Shown here: one piece after another, positions 33,458 through 42,656 of the stretch | How positions within the stretch are numbered: position 1 is the first letter of the stretch | Layout of the letters: each line of letters begins with the position of its first letter | Translations under genes and position numbers: made by a program | Notes under the pieces: model-generated | Told to the model about the DNA's origin: nothing | The model's input: only the letters and a program-made list of their open reading frames with translations | Databases searched by the model: none | Origin: DTU018 sp029550685 | Lineage (GTDB): Bacteria > Bacillota > Syntrophomonadia > Syntrophomonadales > Syntrophomonadaceae | Direction of reading: 5' to 3' | Length of the DNA stretch: 51,296 nucleotides | Assembly (NCBI GenBank): GCA_035412805.1 | Contig: DAONVO010000006.1 | Location: 1 to 51,296, forward strand

Positions 33458-36400
33458 CTAACTGATTTTCAAAGGATATGCGGGGTCAGTAATGGCCCCT
33501 ATTTTTATGGCAAAAGAAGTTTTATCTTCAATATCCTGATCCGTTATATAATGAATATCCAGCAGTCCTTCAGAACGGTAACCGGTTTTTAGGTAATTGG
33601 ATTCCGCCAGGGACTGACTCCAGCCCTTCAGCCATTGGTCCAGTTCCTGACGCTGCTGGGGAGAACCCTGTATATGAATAAGCAAGTCTATGTCGCTGCC
33701 CGGCCCTGCCGTGCCGTTGTTGGTACTGCCTATCAGGTAGACCCCTTTGACACCGTAACGTCCAAAATCTAGGTGTTCAGCAATCCGTTCAGCCATGTAG
33801 TAGCGCCACCGCCAGAAAGTATCATCCACCGGTTTTGCTGCGGAACTGGAGGATGTAGGCGGAGTAAAGACCGGCTGATTAACCGGGATATGAGTTCGCT
33901 GGGAATAAGGGCTCAAGTAGCCGATGGCTTGTTCCAGGTCGGCATTCATGGCGATATGCAAGGCACGCCCCTGGCTGACCGCTGCTACATCGATTACGCG
34001 GATTACGTCCTCCAAATCCGCGTATTCAGGTAATAACTGAGTCAGTAAACTTGGGGAACGTCTCAGGAACGTATCATTAAATATAATGCCCTGGTCGTCT
34101 GGATACAATGGCAAGTAACGGATGCCGCTTTCCACCAGATCCTGAAAGAAGTGCGTGCCAAAGGACAGCTCGGGCTGGTAATGAGAATGGCGGCGGGCAA
34201 TCTCTATCAGTGCTGCGGTATTGCATATATCAGCATAGCTGACCGGAACTCCCAGACGTATGTCCCCCCGGCTTCCCCAGCGTCCCGGCCCCATTAATAC
34301 AAAACCTTTGCGGGGCAACAGTGCATTGAGCAGACCTATAGCCCTGCCGGTTTTGACCAGATCGTCCCTGTTTTCCAAGCTGGCATAGCCTGCGGGATCT
34401 ACATATACAATATAGGAAATATTGCCGATAGTCCCATTGCTTATCTGGCGCTGAGCCGAAAATATTATATCTTTGTTGGGAATGTCCTGGGGGATGGCTG
34501 CAGGAGTCACCTCGCCTGCGTAACCCTGGGGCCGGCACTGCAGCAGGTAAAAATGTTGGCCGTCACTGGCAAACTCTATGTCCACTGGATAACCCAACCG
34601 GGCTTCCAGGGTTTTTAGCAGCAGGTCCACCTTTTTAACAAAAGTGCTCTTATCTATTAATCCGTCGAAAGTAACTACCAGATCGTCATGCTCAAAATCA
34701 ATTTCCCAGTATGAGCATTGAGCCACGAAATCCTCTTTTTTGACTCCCACCAGCTGGTGAATCGAAGGGATCTGGCTGCCATACTGGCGTAAGAAAGATT
34801 CAATCTCTATGGTCTCAAAGGTATTGCTCTCCAGATTTATAACATCCATTTTTTTCGGAGCATAGTGCTTGATTTCATCTGGCATCCTGTTTACCCTAAG
34901 TCCTGGCTGTCCTGGTGATATTAAAACCGGAAAATCATCGTTTACCCGATCCACCGCCCGGGTCCCCAGCCCCATAACCATACGAATTAAACCTTCCTCC
35001 CGGCGAATCCGGGGAGACCAGCGATATTCATTGCGGCTGAAAGCTACTCCTGCAAAAAGGGGAACATAATAGTGACCAATGCGCTTTCCTACTACCTCCT
35101 GAATCAAGATGCCCATTTCTTCCTGAAAGTCCAGAAGATTTCTTTCCGCCCGGTACTGGATAGAATCAGGACTGAAAACGGAGGCATATACTTCTACGAC
35201 AGCATTCAGCAGGGCTTCCAAGCGCTGCTCCTTGCTGCCCTGGTTGGCTAGAAACAGGCTTTTATATTTACCGGAAAAAGAGGCGCCGGCTTGATCTTCC
35301 AGGAGACTGGAACTGCGAACAATGATAGGGGAAGTGCCGAAATCATCCAGTGCCAGGGCTAAACTCTTGACCAGTTCGGGAGGAAACCGGCAGTTCTTCA
35401 TTCTTTGGATAATATTAGGGTAATCCATGCGGATTTGGGATAAGTCTTTATATTTTTGTTCGTTTAAGTCTTGCAGGTCATTGTAATGCAGGAACTCGGT
35501 TAATTCATCAGTGGTGATATACCAGGTACGGGGTACTTTGATATCAGCCAGCAATCTTTTTTCCTGGCTTTCCCGGCGGATGATCTGATGGGCCAGGAAC
35601 AATCCTGTTCCTTTCCCGCCGATTTTGCCATGGCTGTCAACAGGATAGATCAAACGGTTGATAAGATTGAAAAAGTCATCTATATCTACATAGCGCCGGG
35701 CTGTGCCGATAAAATTCAGATTGTCAGACAAAAAGCGCTTGATGAGCGCCACCTGCAGCCAGCGCCGGGTAGGATAGGGGAGCAGGTCAGTGGACCCGGC
35801 CATAGTCTGGTAGCGTACCAAGGCTTCAATAATTTCCGCCACCGATGCATCAACCCGACCGATAGTCTTGACCAAGCCATAGGCCTTTCGTTCTTGCATC
35901 CACTTCTGCAGCCGCAAGGATATTTCTTGAGCGGTCAGGTAGCGGGAAGCAACCTGGAAAACCTTGTCACTTATGTTGATCAGATTGCCCAGAGGAACCC
36001 GGGCACTGGGATAATTATCATGGCTGTTATCCAAGGCTTTTTTCCAACCGGGGCTGTAGTCCTGCAGGAGATCATCGGCCTCTTTTACACCACTTCCTAA
36101 TAAATGATTTATCATCCTGCGACATAAATGCATGAGCATATCCGGATCGGTACGTCGCAGCAGATCAACTATAACCACCCAGTCCTGAACAGTTTCCCGT
36201 TGGCCGTTTTGATTTTTAGACTGTTCCCAATCCAGGAGCACTTCCTTAATGCGCCGCTGCCAAATAGTTTGCCCGATGCGGTCAGCAATGGTACGAACCA
36301 GCTTATGCTCCTTCTCCAGGAAAAAGCCTTCCTCACTGGGAGGTACCTCCTGAGTGTAAACCACATCCAACCGGCCTACTTCTGTGTCATCTACCTTGAT

Positions 36401-36658
36401 AGGCACACTTTCCATGAAAGGTGAAGAGCAAAAGCCGGTGGTCTGGTAACTGCGGTTGTCATATATTATTCTGGCTTCACAGAGTTCAGGATACTGCCAG
36501 CCGGCCGGAATAACCTGTACTAAAGCGGAAAATATTTCCGGCAACGACAGGCGCATATTGCTGAGGAGCTCATCTACCTGGTACAGGCAGTTGAGTTCCT
36601 TAGCTCTCTCACGCAGGGAGTGAAGATTGTTTTCCTGAGATGAATCCTGGTGATTCAT
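33458..36658 (-). CDS. Large fusion: GAF-like + PEP-synthase-type ATP-grasp + nucleotidyltransferase
   Basis: A 1066-residue soluble protein from the ATG at 36658 (GAGAGGGA upstream); the earlier ATG at 36706 lies at a repeat edge. Domains: residues ~10-140 GAF-like sensor (LYQVDELLSNMRLSLPEIF, TIADRIGQTIWQRR); ~160-330 helical domain; ~345-740 PEP-synthase/PPDK ATP-grasp domain (GGKGTGLFLAHQIIRR from 347, RSSSLLEDQAGASFSGKYKS, LLQCRPQGY); ~740-960 linker; ~970-1066 minimal nucleotidyltransferase (GSTNNGTAGPGSDIDLLIH, catalytic D989/D991, D1034). The phosphohistidine and PEP/pyruvate domains of PEP synthase are not seen, so it is not a plain PEP synthase. A signalling or modification role is inference. 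Confidence 0.8.
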   Translation of the reverse strand: MNHQDSSQENNLHSLRERAKELNCLYQVDELLSNMRLSLPEIFSALVQVIPAGWQYPELCEARIIYDNRSYQTTGFCSSPFMESVPIKVDDTEVGRLDVVYTQEVPPSEEGFFLEKEHKLVRTIADRIGQTIWQRRIKEVLLDWEQSKNQNGQRETVQDWVVIVDLLRRTDPDMLMHLCRRMINHLLGSGVKEADDLLQDYSPGWKKALDNSHDNYPSARVPLGNLINISDKVFQVASRYLTAQEISLRLQKWMQERKAYGLVKTIGRVDASVAEIIEALVRYQTMAGSTDLLPYPTRRWLQVALIKRFLSDNLNFIGTARRYVDIDDFFNLINRLIYPVDSHGKIGGKGTGLFLAHQIIRRESQEKRLLADIKVPRTWYITTDELTEFLHYNDLQDLNEQKYKDLSQIRMDYPNIIQRMKNCRFPPELVKSLALALDDFGTSPIIVRSSSLLEDQAGASFSGKYKSLFLANQGSKEQRLEALLNAVVEVYASVFSPDSIQYRAERNLLDFQEEMGILIQEVVGKRIGHYYVPLFAGVAFSRNEYRWSPRIRREEGLIRMVMGLGTRAVDRVNDDFPVLISPGQPGLRVNRMPDEIKHYAPKKMDVINLESNTFETIEIESFLRQYGSQIPSIHQLVGVKKEDFVAQCSYWEIDFEHDDLVVTFDGLIDKSTFVKKVDLLLKTLEARLGYPVDIEFASDGQHFYLLQCRPQGYAGEVTPAAIPQDIPNKDIIFSAQRQISNGTIGNISYIVYVDPAGYASLENRDDLVKTGRAIGLLNALLPRKGFVLMGPGRWGSRGDIRLGVPVSYADICNTAALIEIARRHSHYQPELSFGTHFFQDLVESGIRYLPLYPDDQGIIFNDTFLRRSPSLLTQLLPEYADLEDVIRVIDVAAVSQGRALHIAMNADLEQAIGYLSPYSQRTHIPVNQPVFTPPTSSSSAAKPVDDTFWRWRYYMAERIAEHLDFGRYGVKGVYLIGSTNNGTAGPGSDIDLLIHIQGSPQQRQELDQWLKGWSQSLAESNYLKTGYRSEGLLDIHYITDQDIEDKTSFAIKIGAITDPAYPLKIS

Positions 36659-36754
36659 AGGTATCCCTCTCAAAGTCGCTGTGAAAGCAGTTTCCAGACA
36701 AGTCATTATGAACCCCGAAAAGGGCGTGTCAATTTCTACCCACAGCCATCATCT

Positions 36755-36906
36755 GTGTCATTGTTGTGTAATAGCCCTCCTTGTGTCATCGCGAGGAGCG
36801 AAGCGACGTGGCGATCTGTTAATTCAAACCGTTGGTTGACATAGAGATTGCCACGCCCCTGACGGGGCTCGCAATGACACATTAGGACGCTATCTTCACA
36901 GCAAAA
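36755..36906 (+). repeat. R1 dispersed repeat (copy e)
   Basis: Opens GTGTCATTGTTGTG, core GTGTCATCGCGAGGAGCGAA near 36783, middle GACGTGGCGATCTGTTAA, then AGATTGCCACGCCCCTGACG, and a right end GCAATGACACATTAGGACGC then TTCACAGC. A close relative of copy b. It lies between the fusion gene and the glutamate dehydrogenase (both minus). Confidence 0.75.
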
Positions 36907-36916
36907 CTATAAAGGC

Positions 36917-38203
36917 TTAGACCCAGCCTCTCATCTTAACTGCCTGGGCTACCCGGTTGATGGAGATAACATAAGCGGCATCCCGCATATAAAGGCTGCT
37001 GCGTTTGGCCAAATCATTTACAGCATGGAAAGCAGCTGTCATCTTAGCATCTAGTTTAGTCAAAACTTCATCTTTTTCCCAGAAGTAATTGGCATTGCTC
37101 TGCACCTGCTCAAAATAGCTGCAGGTCACCCCGCCGGCATTGGCTAAAAAGTCGGGAATCATAAAGATTCTGCGGTGTTTAAGGGCCTCATCGGCGTCAG
37201 GGGTAGTGGGGCCGTTGGCACCTTCGGCTATCATTTTTACCTGAGGGCTTATTTTATCCACATTTTCGGCAGTAATCTGGTTTTCCAGGGCGGCGGGAAT
37301 CAGTATATCCACTTCCTGTTCCAGCCAGGCCATGGCATCTAATACTTCATAGCCCAGGTCACGAGCTTTATCCTTAGTAATACCTCCGTAAACATCAGTT
37401 ATACCCCGCAGCTCGTCCACATTGACCCCATCTTTTTTGCGGAAAGTGTAAGCTTTTTTATCCACATTGTCCCAGCAGGAAACAGCGATTACCGTGCCGC
37501 CTAATTGGGTGAACAGCTTAGCGGCATACTGAGCTACATTGCCGAATCCCTGAATGCTGGCGGTAGTATCCTTGACATTCAAACCTCGGTCTTGCAAGGC
37601 TTCTCTTACCGTATATATTACCCCATAACCAGTAGCTTCGGTGCGTCCCAAAGAGCCACCCATGCCTACCGGTTTGCCGGTGATAAAACCAGGATAGCGT
37701 CCCCCGGTAATAGTTTCGTATTCATCCAGCATCCACAGCATATGTTTGCCGCTGGTCATCACATCGGGAGCGGGAACATCGGAAAAGGGCCCCACATTTT
37801 TAACTACCTGGCGAACCCATCCACGGCACAGGCGTTCCTGTTCTTTTTCGCTGAGGTTGCGGGGATCACAGACAATGCCACCCTTGCCTCCGCCCAGGGG
37901 AATATCCACTACCGCACATTTCCAGGTCATCCACATAGCCAGAGCCCGGACCGTGTCAGCAGTTTCCTCAGGATGAAAGCGAATTCCTCCTTTAGCTGGA
38001 CCGCGGGCATCGTTGTGCTGAACCCTAAATCCCCGGAATATCTTGGTGCTTCCGTCATCCATTTGCACCGGGATAAGAAAATGGTATTCCCGCAGCGGCT
38101 GGCGCAGCAGGTCCCGCGTAGCCTGGTCCAGACCAATAATATCGGCTACCCGGTCAAATTGTGCTTGAGCATTCACATAGGGATTATACACACCTTCGCT
38201 CAT
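36917..38203 (-). CDS. gdhA: Glutamate dehydrogenase (Glu/Leu/Phe/Val dehydrogenase family)
   Basis: A 428-residue enzyme of the hexameric glutamate-dehydrogenase type: GPAKGGIRFHPE (substrate lysine region), PLGGGKGGIVCDP with the catalytic lysine, DVPAPDVMTSGKHMLWMLDE, nucleotide fold GFGNVAQYAAKLF, and PAALENQITAENV. It interconverts glutamate and 2-oxoglutarate plus ammonia with NAD(P)(H). Length fits the family. The ATG has GAGGAGGC upstream; a promoter with a palindrome overlapping its -10 lies just ahead. NAD versus NADP preference is not readable here. Confidence 0.85.
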   Translation of the reverse strand: MSEGVYNPYVNAQAQFDRVADIIGLDQATRDLLRQPLREYHFLIPVQMDDGSTKIFRGFRVQHNDARGPAKGGIRFHPEETADTVRALAMWMTWKCAVVDIPLGGGKGGIVCDPRNLSEKEQERLCRGWVRQVVKNVGPFSDVPAPDVMTSGKHMLWMLDEYETITGGRYPGFITGKPVGMGGSLGRTEATGYGVIYTVREALQDRGLNVKDTTASIQGFGNVAQYAAKLFTQLGGTVIAVSCWDNVDKKAYTFRKKDGVNVDELRGITDVYGGITKDKARDLGYEVLDAMAWLEQEVDILIPAALENQITAENVDKISPQVKMIAEGANGPTTPDADEALKHRRIFMIPDFLANAGGVTCSYFEQVQSNANYFWEKDEVLTKLDAKMTAAFHAVNDLAKRSSLYMRDAAYVISINRVAQAVKMRGWV

Positions 38204-38242
38204 TAAAAAGCCTCCTCTAAAAATATAAAAAAACTGAAGTTA

Positions 38243-38278
38243 TACAAAATTATAGTATTTTGTACACACGAACAACAA
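38243..38278 (-). promoter_or_regulatory. gdhA promoter with an overlapping palindrome
   Basis: On the minus strand: TTGTTG (-35, 38273-38278), 18-nt spacer, TATAAT (-10, 38249-38254). A perfect inverted repeat, TACAAAAT (38243-38250) and ATTTTGTA (38257-38264) with a 6-bp spacer, straddles the -10. This arrangement suggests repressor control. Confidence 0.55.
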
Positions 38279-38353
38279 GGGATGCCGTAAGTATACAGTA
38301 TTCACTGGCACCGAACTCAGTTTATCAGGAGTATGTATTTTAGCCACTCATGA

Positions 38354-38359
38354 TACAAT
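38354..38359 (+). promoter_or_regulatory. Extended -10 for the C69 peptidase
   Basis: TGATACAAT (38351-38359), an extended -10; weak -35. AAAGGAGG follows at 38370-38377, before the ATG at 38384. Confidence 0.4.
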
Positions 38360-38383
38360 TTATGGTAGAAAGGAGGTTGGATC

Positions 38384-39703
38384 ATGTGTGATACCATGGT
38401 GGCCATGAGGGAAGTAAGCCGGGACGGGCAGGTTTATTTTGCTAAAAACAGTGACCGGCAGCCCAATGAACCTCACATTATTGTCCAGGTGCCCAGACGA
38501 CAATACCCTAAAGGTGCCCGGGTCCGCTGTACTTATATCGAAATTGAGCAGAGTCCTGAAACTTATGCGGTCCTGCTGTTAAAACCCTCCTGGATTTGGG
38601 GCTGCGAAATGGGCAGCAACGAATTTGGCCTTAACATCGGAAATGAAGCCGTTTTCACCCGGGAAAAATACCAGCCTACCGGATTAACGGGTATGGATCT
38701 GATTAGGCTAGCCTTGGAAAGGTGCCGTACCAGCCAGGAAGCTATGGAGCTCATCATTGGGCTGCTGCAAAGGTATGGACAGGGGGGAAACTGTGGGTAT
38801 GAGAAACCCTTTACCTATCATAATTCCTTCCTGATTACTGATCCCCGGGAAGCCTGGGTTCTCGAAACTGCCGGGAAATACTGGGCCGCTGAGAAAGTGA
38901 AGGGTATCAGAGCTATATCCAATGGGCTTACCATCGGTTCCCAATATGATCGAGCCCATCCTGATCTTATAAAACATGCCCGGGAAAAGGGCTGGTGCAA
39001 AACAGAAGAGGATTTTAACTTTGCCCGCTGTTACAAGGATAAGCTGTTTACCTATTTCAGCGGTTCCGGACAGCGCTGCAGCTGCAGCCAACAGGAACTG
39101 GAGGCGCAGCAGGGTAAAATCGATACAGCCGTTATGATGCAAATATTGCGCTCCCACCATCCCGCGGTCCAGGGAAGGCAATTCCAGCAAGCCAGCCTGC
39201 AAAGTGTCTGCATGCATGGAGGGGGAATTATCGGTGACCATACTACCGGCAGTTATGTGGCCTGTTTATCGGAAAAAGCCAGTCTTTACTGGGTAACCGG
39301 AGCCTCAACTCCCTGCCTGGCTATGTTTAAACCCTTGTGGTTGGTGGAAAATAATCCGGTAGTATTTCGCGAGGACCAGCAGCAGGAAGCCACCGGTTAT
39401 TGGCAACAGCGGGAGATCTTTCACCGTATGGTTATAAACGGGCAGGTAACCAACTTGGAATCCTACTATGAAAAGAGGGACCAGCTGGAAGAATCCTGGC
39501 GGGAAATCGCAGGCAAACTGGAAGCCGAGTCGGCCAGTGACAGTACCAAGATAGAGTTTATGAGCGAGGCTTGGCGGCAGGAAGCCGAGGTTATCCGTAA
39601 AGTTATCTCTGAGAACCAACACCAGCCGGTCCGCCGCCGGGGTAACCCCTATTTTCGCAGCTATTGGCGGCGCCAGACTGCTCGTTTGGGCAGTGTTCAT
39701 TAA
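38384..39703 (+). CDS. Peptidase family C69 (PepD/secernin-like Ntn hydrolase)
   Basis: A 439-residue Ntn-type hydrolase of the C69 dipeptidase/secernin group. The probable nucleophile is Cys2 (MCDTM), exposed after removal of the initiator Met, as the family requires. Other family features: AKNSDRQPNEPH, WGCEMGSNEFGLNIGNEAVF, GGNCGYEKPFTYHNSFLI and CMHGGGIIGDHTTGS. It is thought to hydrolyse dipeptides or amides in the cytoplasm. The start is set by AAAGGAGG at 38370-38377. A small C-terminal basic tail (PVRRRGNPYFRS) is unusual. It is followed closely by a glycerate kinase. Confidence 0.85.
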   Translation: MCDTMVAMREVSRDGQVYFAKNSDRQPNEPHIIVQVPRRQYPKGARVRCTYIEIEQSPETYAVLLLKPSWIWGCEMGSNEFGLNIGNEAVFTREKYQPTGLTGMDLIRLALERCRTSQEAMELIIGLLQRYGQGGNCGYEKPFTYHNSFLITDPREAWVLETAGKYWAAEKVKGIRAISNGLTIGSQYDRAHPDLIKHAREKGWCKTEEDFNFARCYKDKLFTYFSGSGQRCSCSQQELEAQQGKIDTAVMMQILRSHHPAVQGRQFQQASLQSVCMHGGGIIGDHTTGSYVACLSEKASLYWVTGASTPCLAMFKPLWLVENNPVVFREDQQQEATGYWQQREIFHRMVINGQVTNLESYYEKRDQLEESWREIAGKLEAESASDSTKIEFMSEAWRQEAEVIRKVISENQHQPVRRRGNPYFRSYWRRQTARLGSVH

Positions 39704-39767
39704 AGCTTAATCTCTGGACAAAACAGCTATGATTTTCTATCATACGGAACGGATGTGTAATGAATTA

Positions 39768-40907
39768 ATGCGTATACTTATTGCTCCGGATTCTTTTAAA
39801 GAAAGCCTGACTGCTGTGCAGGTTGCTGAGCACATGGCCGCGGGAGTCAGGCAGGTGTATCCTGAGGCGGTAATCAGGAAGGTGCCCTTATCAGATGGAG
39901 GAGAAGGTCTGACAGAATCTCTTACCTCTGCTATGGGCGGTGTTATTAAATACTGCCCGGTTACCGATCCCTGTGGGGGAAAGGTTTCAGCTGCTTATGG
40001 AGTGGTGGAAAACCACACCGCCATAATTGAAATGGCGCAAGCTTCCGGGCTGGAATTGGTTCCCCGTGGCAAACGGAACCCCATGATCGCTACCACCTTC
40101 GGTACCGGAGAACTGATAAAGGCGGCTTTGGATCAGGGGTGTCGAACCATCATTATCGGTATCGGCGGCAGTGCTACCAATGATGGCGGAGCTGGTATGG
40201 CGCAAGCCCTAGGGGCCCGGTTATTGGACAATTCCGGCCGGGAAATCAGCTGGGGCGGCGCAGGATTGCTGCAGCTGGAGCATATTGATGTTACCGGTCT
40301 AGATCCTCGCCTGGCTGAAACCGAGGTTAGAGTGGCTTGTGATGTAACCAATCCTCTGTATGGACCCCAGGGAGCCTCCTACATATACGGGCCCCAAAAG
40401 GGTGCCAGTGCTGATATGGTGAGAACTCTCGACCGGGCTTTGCAGCATTGGGCAAAGGTAATTAAACGCGATCTGGGGATAGATGTTGCCGGTGTTCCAG
40501 GAGCGGGCGCCGCAGGAGGCCTGGGAGCCGGTCTGTTGGCCTTTGCCGGCGGAAAACTGCAGCCGGGGCTGGAACTGGTTATGGATATTTTGCATATGGA
40601 GGAAATACTGGCCAGCGGGCTTGACCTTGTTATTACCGGAGAAGGTTCTATAAATGGGCAGAGTCTATACGGCAAAGTACCGGTGGGATTGGCCCGGCGA
40701 GCTAAACAGTATGGAATACCGGTGATAGCTATAGTTGGCTCAATTGGTCCAGGTGCTGGAGCAGTATACCAGCATGGTATAGACGCCCTGGTGAGCATTG
40801 CTCCCGGCCCTATAACACTGGATGAGTCTTTGAGCCGGGCTGGTGAACTGGTAAGGGAAGCTGCCCAGACCGCTTTACGTTTGCTTAGAATTGGAAAAAA
40901 TGTTTGA
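39768..40907 (+). CDS. Glycerate kinase (GarK/GlxK type)
   Basis: A 379-residue kinase of the type-1 glycerate kinase family, with the typical start MRILIAPDSFKESLTAVQ, then KVPLSDGGEGL, GIGGSATNDGGAGMAQALGA and the glycine-rich GAGAAGGLGAGLLAF. It phosphorylates glycerate to 2- or 3-phosphoglycerate with ATP. The start at 39768 is chosen because the family begins there; an in-frame ATG at 39729 would add 13 residues, and neither has a strong ribosome site. It lies about 65 nt after the peptidase gene on the same strand and may be co-transcribed. Confidence 0.85.
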   Translation: MRILIAPDSFKESLTAVQVAEHMAAGVRQVYPEAVIRKVPLSDGGEGLTESLTSAMGGVIKYCPVTDPCGGKVSAAYGVVENHTAIIEMAQASGLELVPRGKRNPMIATTFGTGELIKAALDQGCRTIIIGIGGSATNDGGAGMAQALGARLLDNSGREISWGGAGLLQLEHIDVTGLDPRLAETEVRVACDVTNPLYGPQGASYIYGPQKGASADMVRTLDRALQHWAKVIKRDLGIDVAGVPGAGAAGGLGAGLLAFAGGKLQPGLELVMDILHMEEILASGLDLVITGEGSINGQSLYGKVPVGLARRAKQYGIPVIAIVGSIGPGAGAVYQHGIDALVSIAPGPITLDESLSRAGELVREAAQTALRLLRIGKNV

Positions 40908-41088
40908 AGGAGGAGTAGCAAAAGTTTACCTAGTAATCAAAGGTTGGGGGAATCGTCTGGGGTGGTTATTAGTGGTTGTTATGCATAGCCTGCATGGAAA
41001 AATGGAATCTTAATTCTGAGAGGAGGGAAGAATGATCCGCAACTAGAATAAACTACCTGACGTTAAATAATCACAGGAGGGGACTTCA

Positions 41089-42393
41089 ATGGATTCATTT
41101 TTTAGGCTGACGGAACGCGGCACATCAGTCAAAACGGAAATACTAGCCGGGTTTACGACTTTCATTACCCTGTCCTATATAATTTTTGTAAACCCAAGTA
41201 TTCTTGCTGATGCCGGCATTCCAAAAGACGCAGCTATAGCTGCCACTATTCTTGCCTCCGTTTTTGCCACACTTTTAATGGCCTTCTTTGCCAATTACCC
41301 TATTGTAGTGGCACCGGGTATGGGCTTGAATGCTTTCTTTACCTATACAGTGGTTATGGGATTTGGGCTGCATTGGACAGTAGCTTTGGGAGCGGTTTTT
41401 GTTTCCGGTATCCTGTTTTTTATCCTAACGGTTACCAAAATACGTACATATATTATTGACGCAGTTCCTCCCTCACTGCGTGCCGCTATACCTGTAGGTA
41501 TCGGTCTGTTTATTGCTTTTATAGGTCTGCAGAATGCGGGTATTGTAAGGGCTGATGCAGCCACCTTGCTGACCTTGGGTGACCTAACCCAGACCGGCAC
41601 TCTCTTAGCCATTTTTGGACTGCTATTGGCAGGAATCTTAATGGCACGGGCGATCAAGGGAGCATTGATTATCAGTATTCTAGCTACCACCGCAGCTGGC
41701 ATGGTTGTGGGTGCCATACCGCTGCCGCAAAGCTTAGGTGCCTTGGTCAGCTTTGATTTGCCCAATATAGCTCCTACCTTCGGCAAGATGGACCTCAAAG
41801 GAGCCTTGGCTTTTGGTGTGTTCAACATCATCTTTACTTTTACCATGGTGGAGCTTTTCGATAATATGGGAACTCTTATGGGCTTGCTGAGAAAGGCCAA
41901 TTTAATGAAAGATGAAGGACATCCGCCTGAGCTAGGCAGAGCTTTTATCGCCGACTCCTTAGGTACCATGGCCAGTGCTGTGTTGGGTACCAGTACTGTT
42001 ACATCCTATATCGAAAGTGCTTCCGGAGTGGCTGAAGGCGGAAGAACCGGTTTAACTGCTATCACCGCAGCAGTACTGTTCCTGGCGGCTCTTATTTTTG
42101 CTCCCCTCATTGGTTTGGTGCCTGGTTTTGCCACAGCCCCCGCTTTAATCATAGTTGGAGCTTTGATGCTGTCGGAGATTGTGCGTATAAACTTTCAGGA
42201 CTTTACCGAAGCTTTTCCAGCTTTCCTGACCATAATCGGTATGCCACTGACCTACAGTATTGCCACCGGTCTGGGTCTGGGATTCATCGGTTATACATTG
42301 GTTAAACTGTTTACCGGCCGCTGGAAGGATATTCATTGGATGATGTACATTATCGCTTTTCTGTTTGTAATCAATTTTGTACTGCGAGCTTAA
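41089..42393 (+). CDS. Purine permease, AzgA/PbuG-type (NCS2 family)
   Basis: A 434-residue membrane transporter with about 12-14 hydrophobic helices. It starts MDSFFRLTERGTSVKTE and contains APGMGLNAFFTYTVVMG and SLGTMASAVLGTSTVTSYIESASG, with GVAEGGRTGLTAI after it, which are hallmark segments of the adenine/guanine/hypoxanthine permease group. It imports purine bases by proton symport. AGGAGGGG lies 8 nt before the ATG. The 180-nt leader was checked for a purine riboswitch and none was seen. Confidence 0.85.
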   Translation: MDSFFRLTERGTSVKTEILAGFTTFITLSYIIFVNPSILADAGIPKDAAIAATILASVFATLLMAFFANYPIVVAPGMGLNAFFTYTVVMGFGLHWTVALGAVFVSGILFFILTVTKIRTYIIDAVPPSLRAAIPVGIGLFIAFIGLQNAGIVRADAATLLTLGDLTQTGTLLAIFGLLLAGILMARAIKGALIISILATTAAGMVVGAIPLPQSLGALVSFDLPNIAPTFGKMDLKGALAFGVFNIIFTFTMVELFDNMGTLMGLLRKANLMKDEGHPPELGRAFIADSLGTMASAVLGTSTVTSYIESASGVAEGGRTGLTAITAAVLFLAALIFAPLIGLVPGFATAPALIIVGALMLSEIVRINFQDFTEAFPAFLTIIGMPLTYSIATGLGLGFIGYTLVKLFTGRWKDIHWMMYIIAFLFVINFVLRA

Positions 42394-42404
42394 GGAGATA
42401 GTAA

Positions 42405-42432
42405 AGGTGGGTTCTCGTGAAAGCACTCACCT
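42405..42432 (+). terminator. Hairpin after the purine permease
   Basis: AGGTGGGT (42405-42412) pairs with ACTCACCT (42425-42432); weak T-tail. Nearly the same sequence recurs at 42629-42656 on the other side of an R1 repeat. Confidence 0.45.
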
Positions 42433-42465
42433 CTAGTGTCAAAAAAGCTTATAACTTTTAAGCGT

Positions 42466-42606
42466 TCGAGATTGCCGCGGCACTTCGTGCCTCGCAATGA
42501 CACATACGATGGCTCTGGTTTATGTCATCGGCCGTTCAGGCGCTACCGATGTTCGCTATCGCTCACGGCTAATGTTGCGAGGAGCGTAGCGACGTGGCGA
42601 TCTCTT
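42466..42606 (+). repeat. R1 dispersed repeat (copy f)
   Basis: Right-type core (GCCTCGCAATGACACATACG near 42489) and left-type core (GTTGCGAGGAGCGTAGCGAC near 42574, ending GTGGCGATCTC) in one 140-bp block between two near-identical hairpins. The cores are in the reverse order from other copies, as if the element were turned inside out or two partial copies met. Confidence 0.65.
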
Positions 42607-42628
42607 TTTTGCCTTTATTGACAGTCTG

Positions 42629-42656
42629 AGGTGAGTTCTCGTACGAGACTCACCTT
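42629..42656 (-). terminator. Hairpin terminator at the end of fdhD
   Basis: AGGTGAGTTCTCGTACGAG then ACTCACCT: a near-perfect 12-bp stem with one bulge. It overlaps the stop of the minus-strand fdhD gene and has a short T-rich flank on both sides. Confidence 0.5.

Noticed and set aside
35588..36100. 170-codon plus-strand ORF opposite the large fusion gene
   Set aside because: Antisense shadow; no ribosome site or motif.
37505..38206. 233-codon plus-strand ORF opposite the glutamate dehydrogenase
   Set aside because: Antisense shadow of a well-conserved enzyme.
40908..41088. Purine riboswitch in the leader of the purine permease
   Set aside because: The conserved core of the purine aptamer is not present in the leader.
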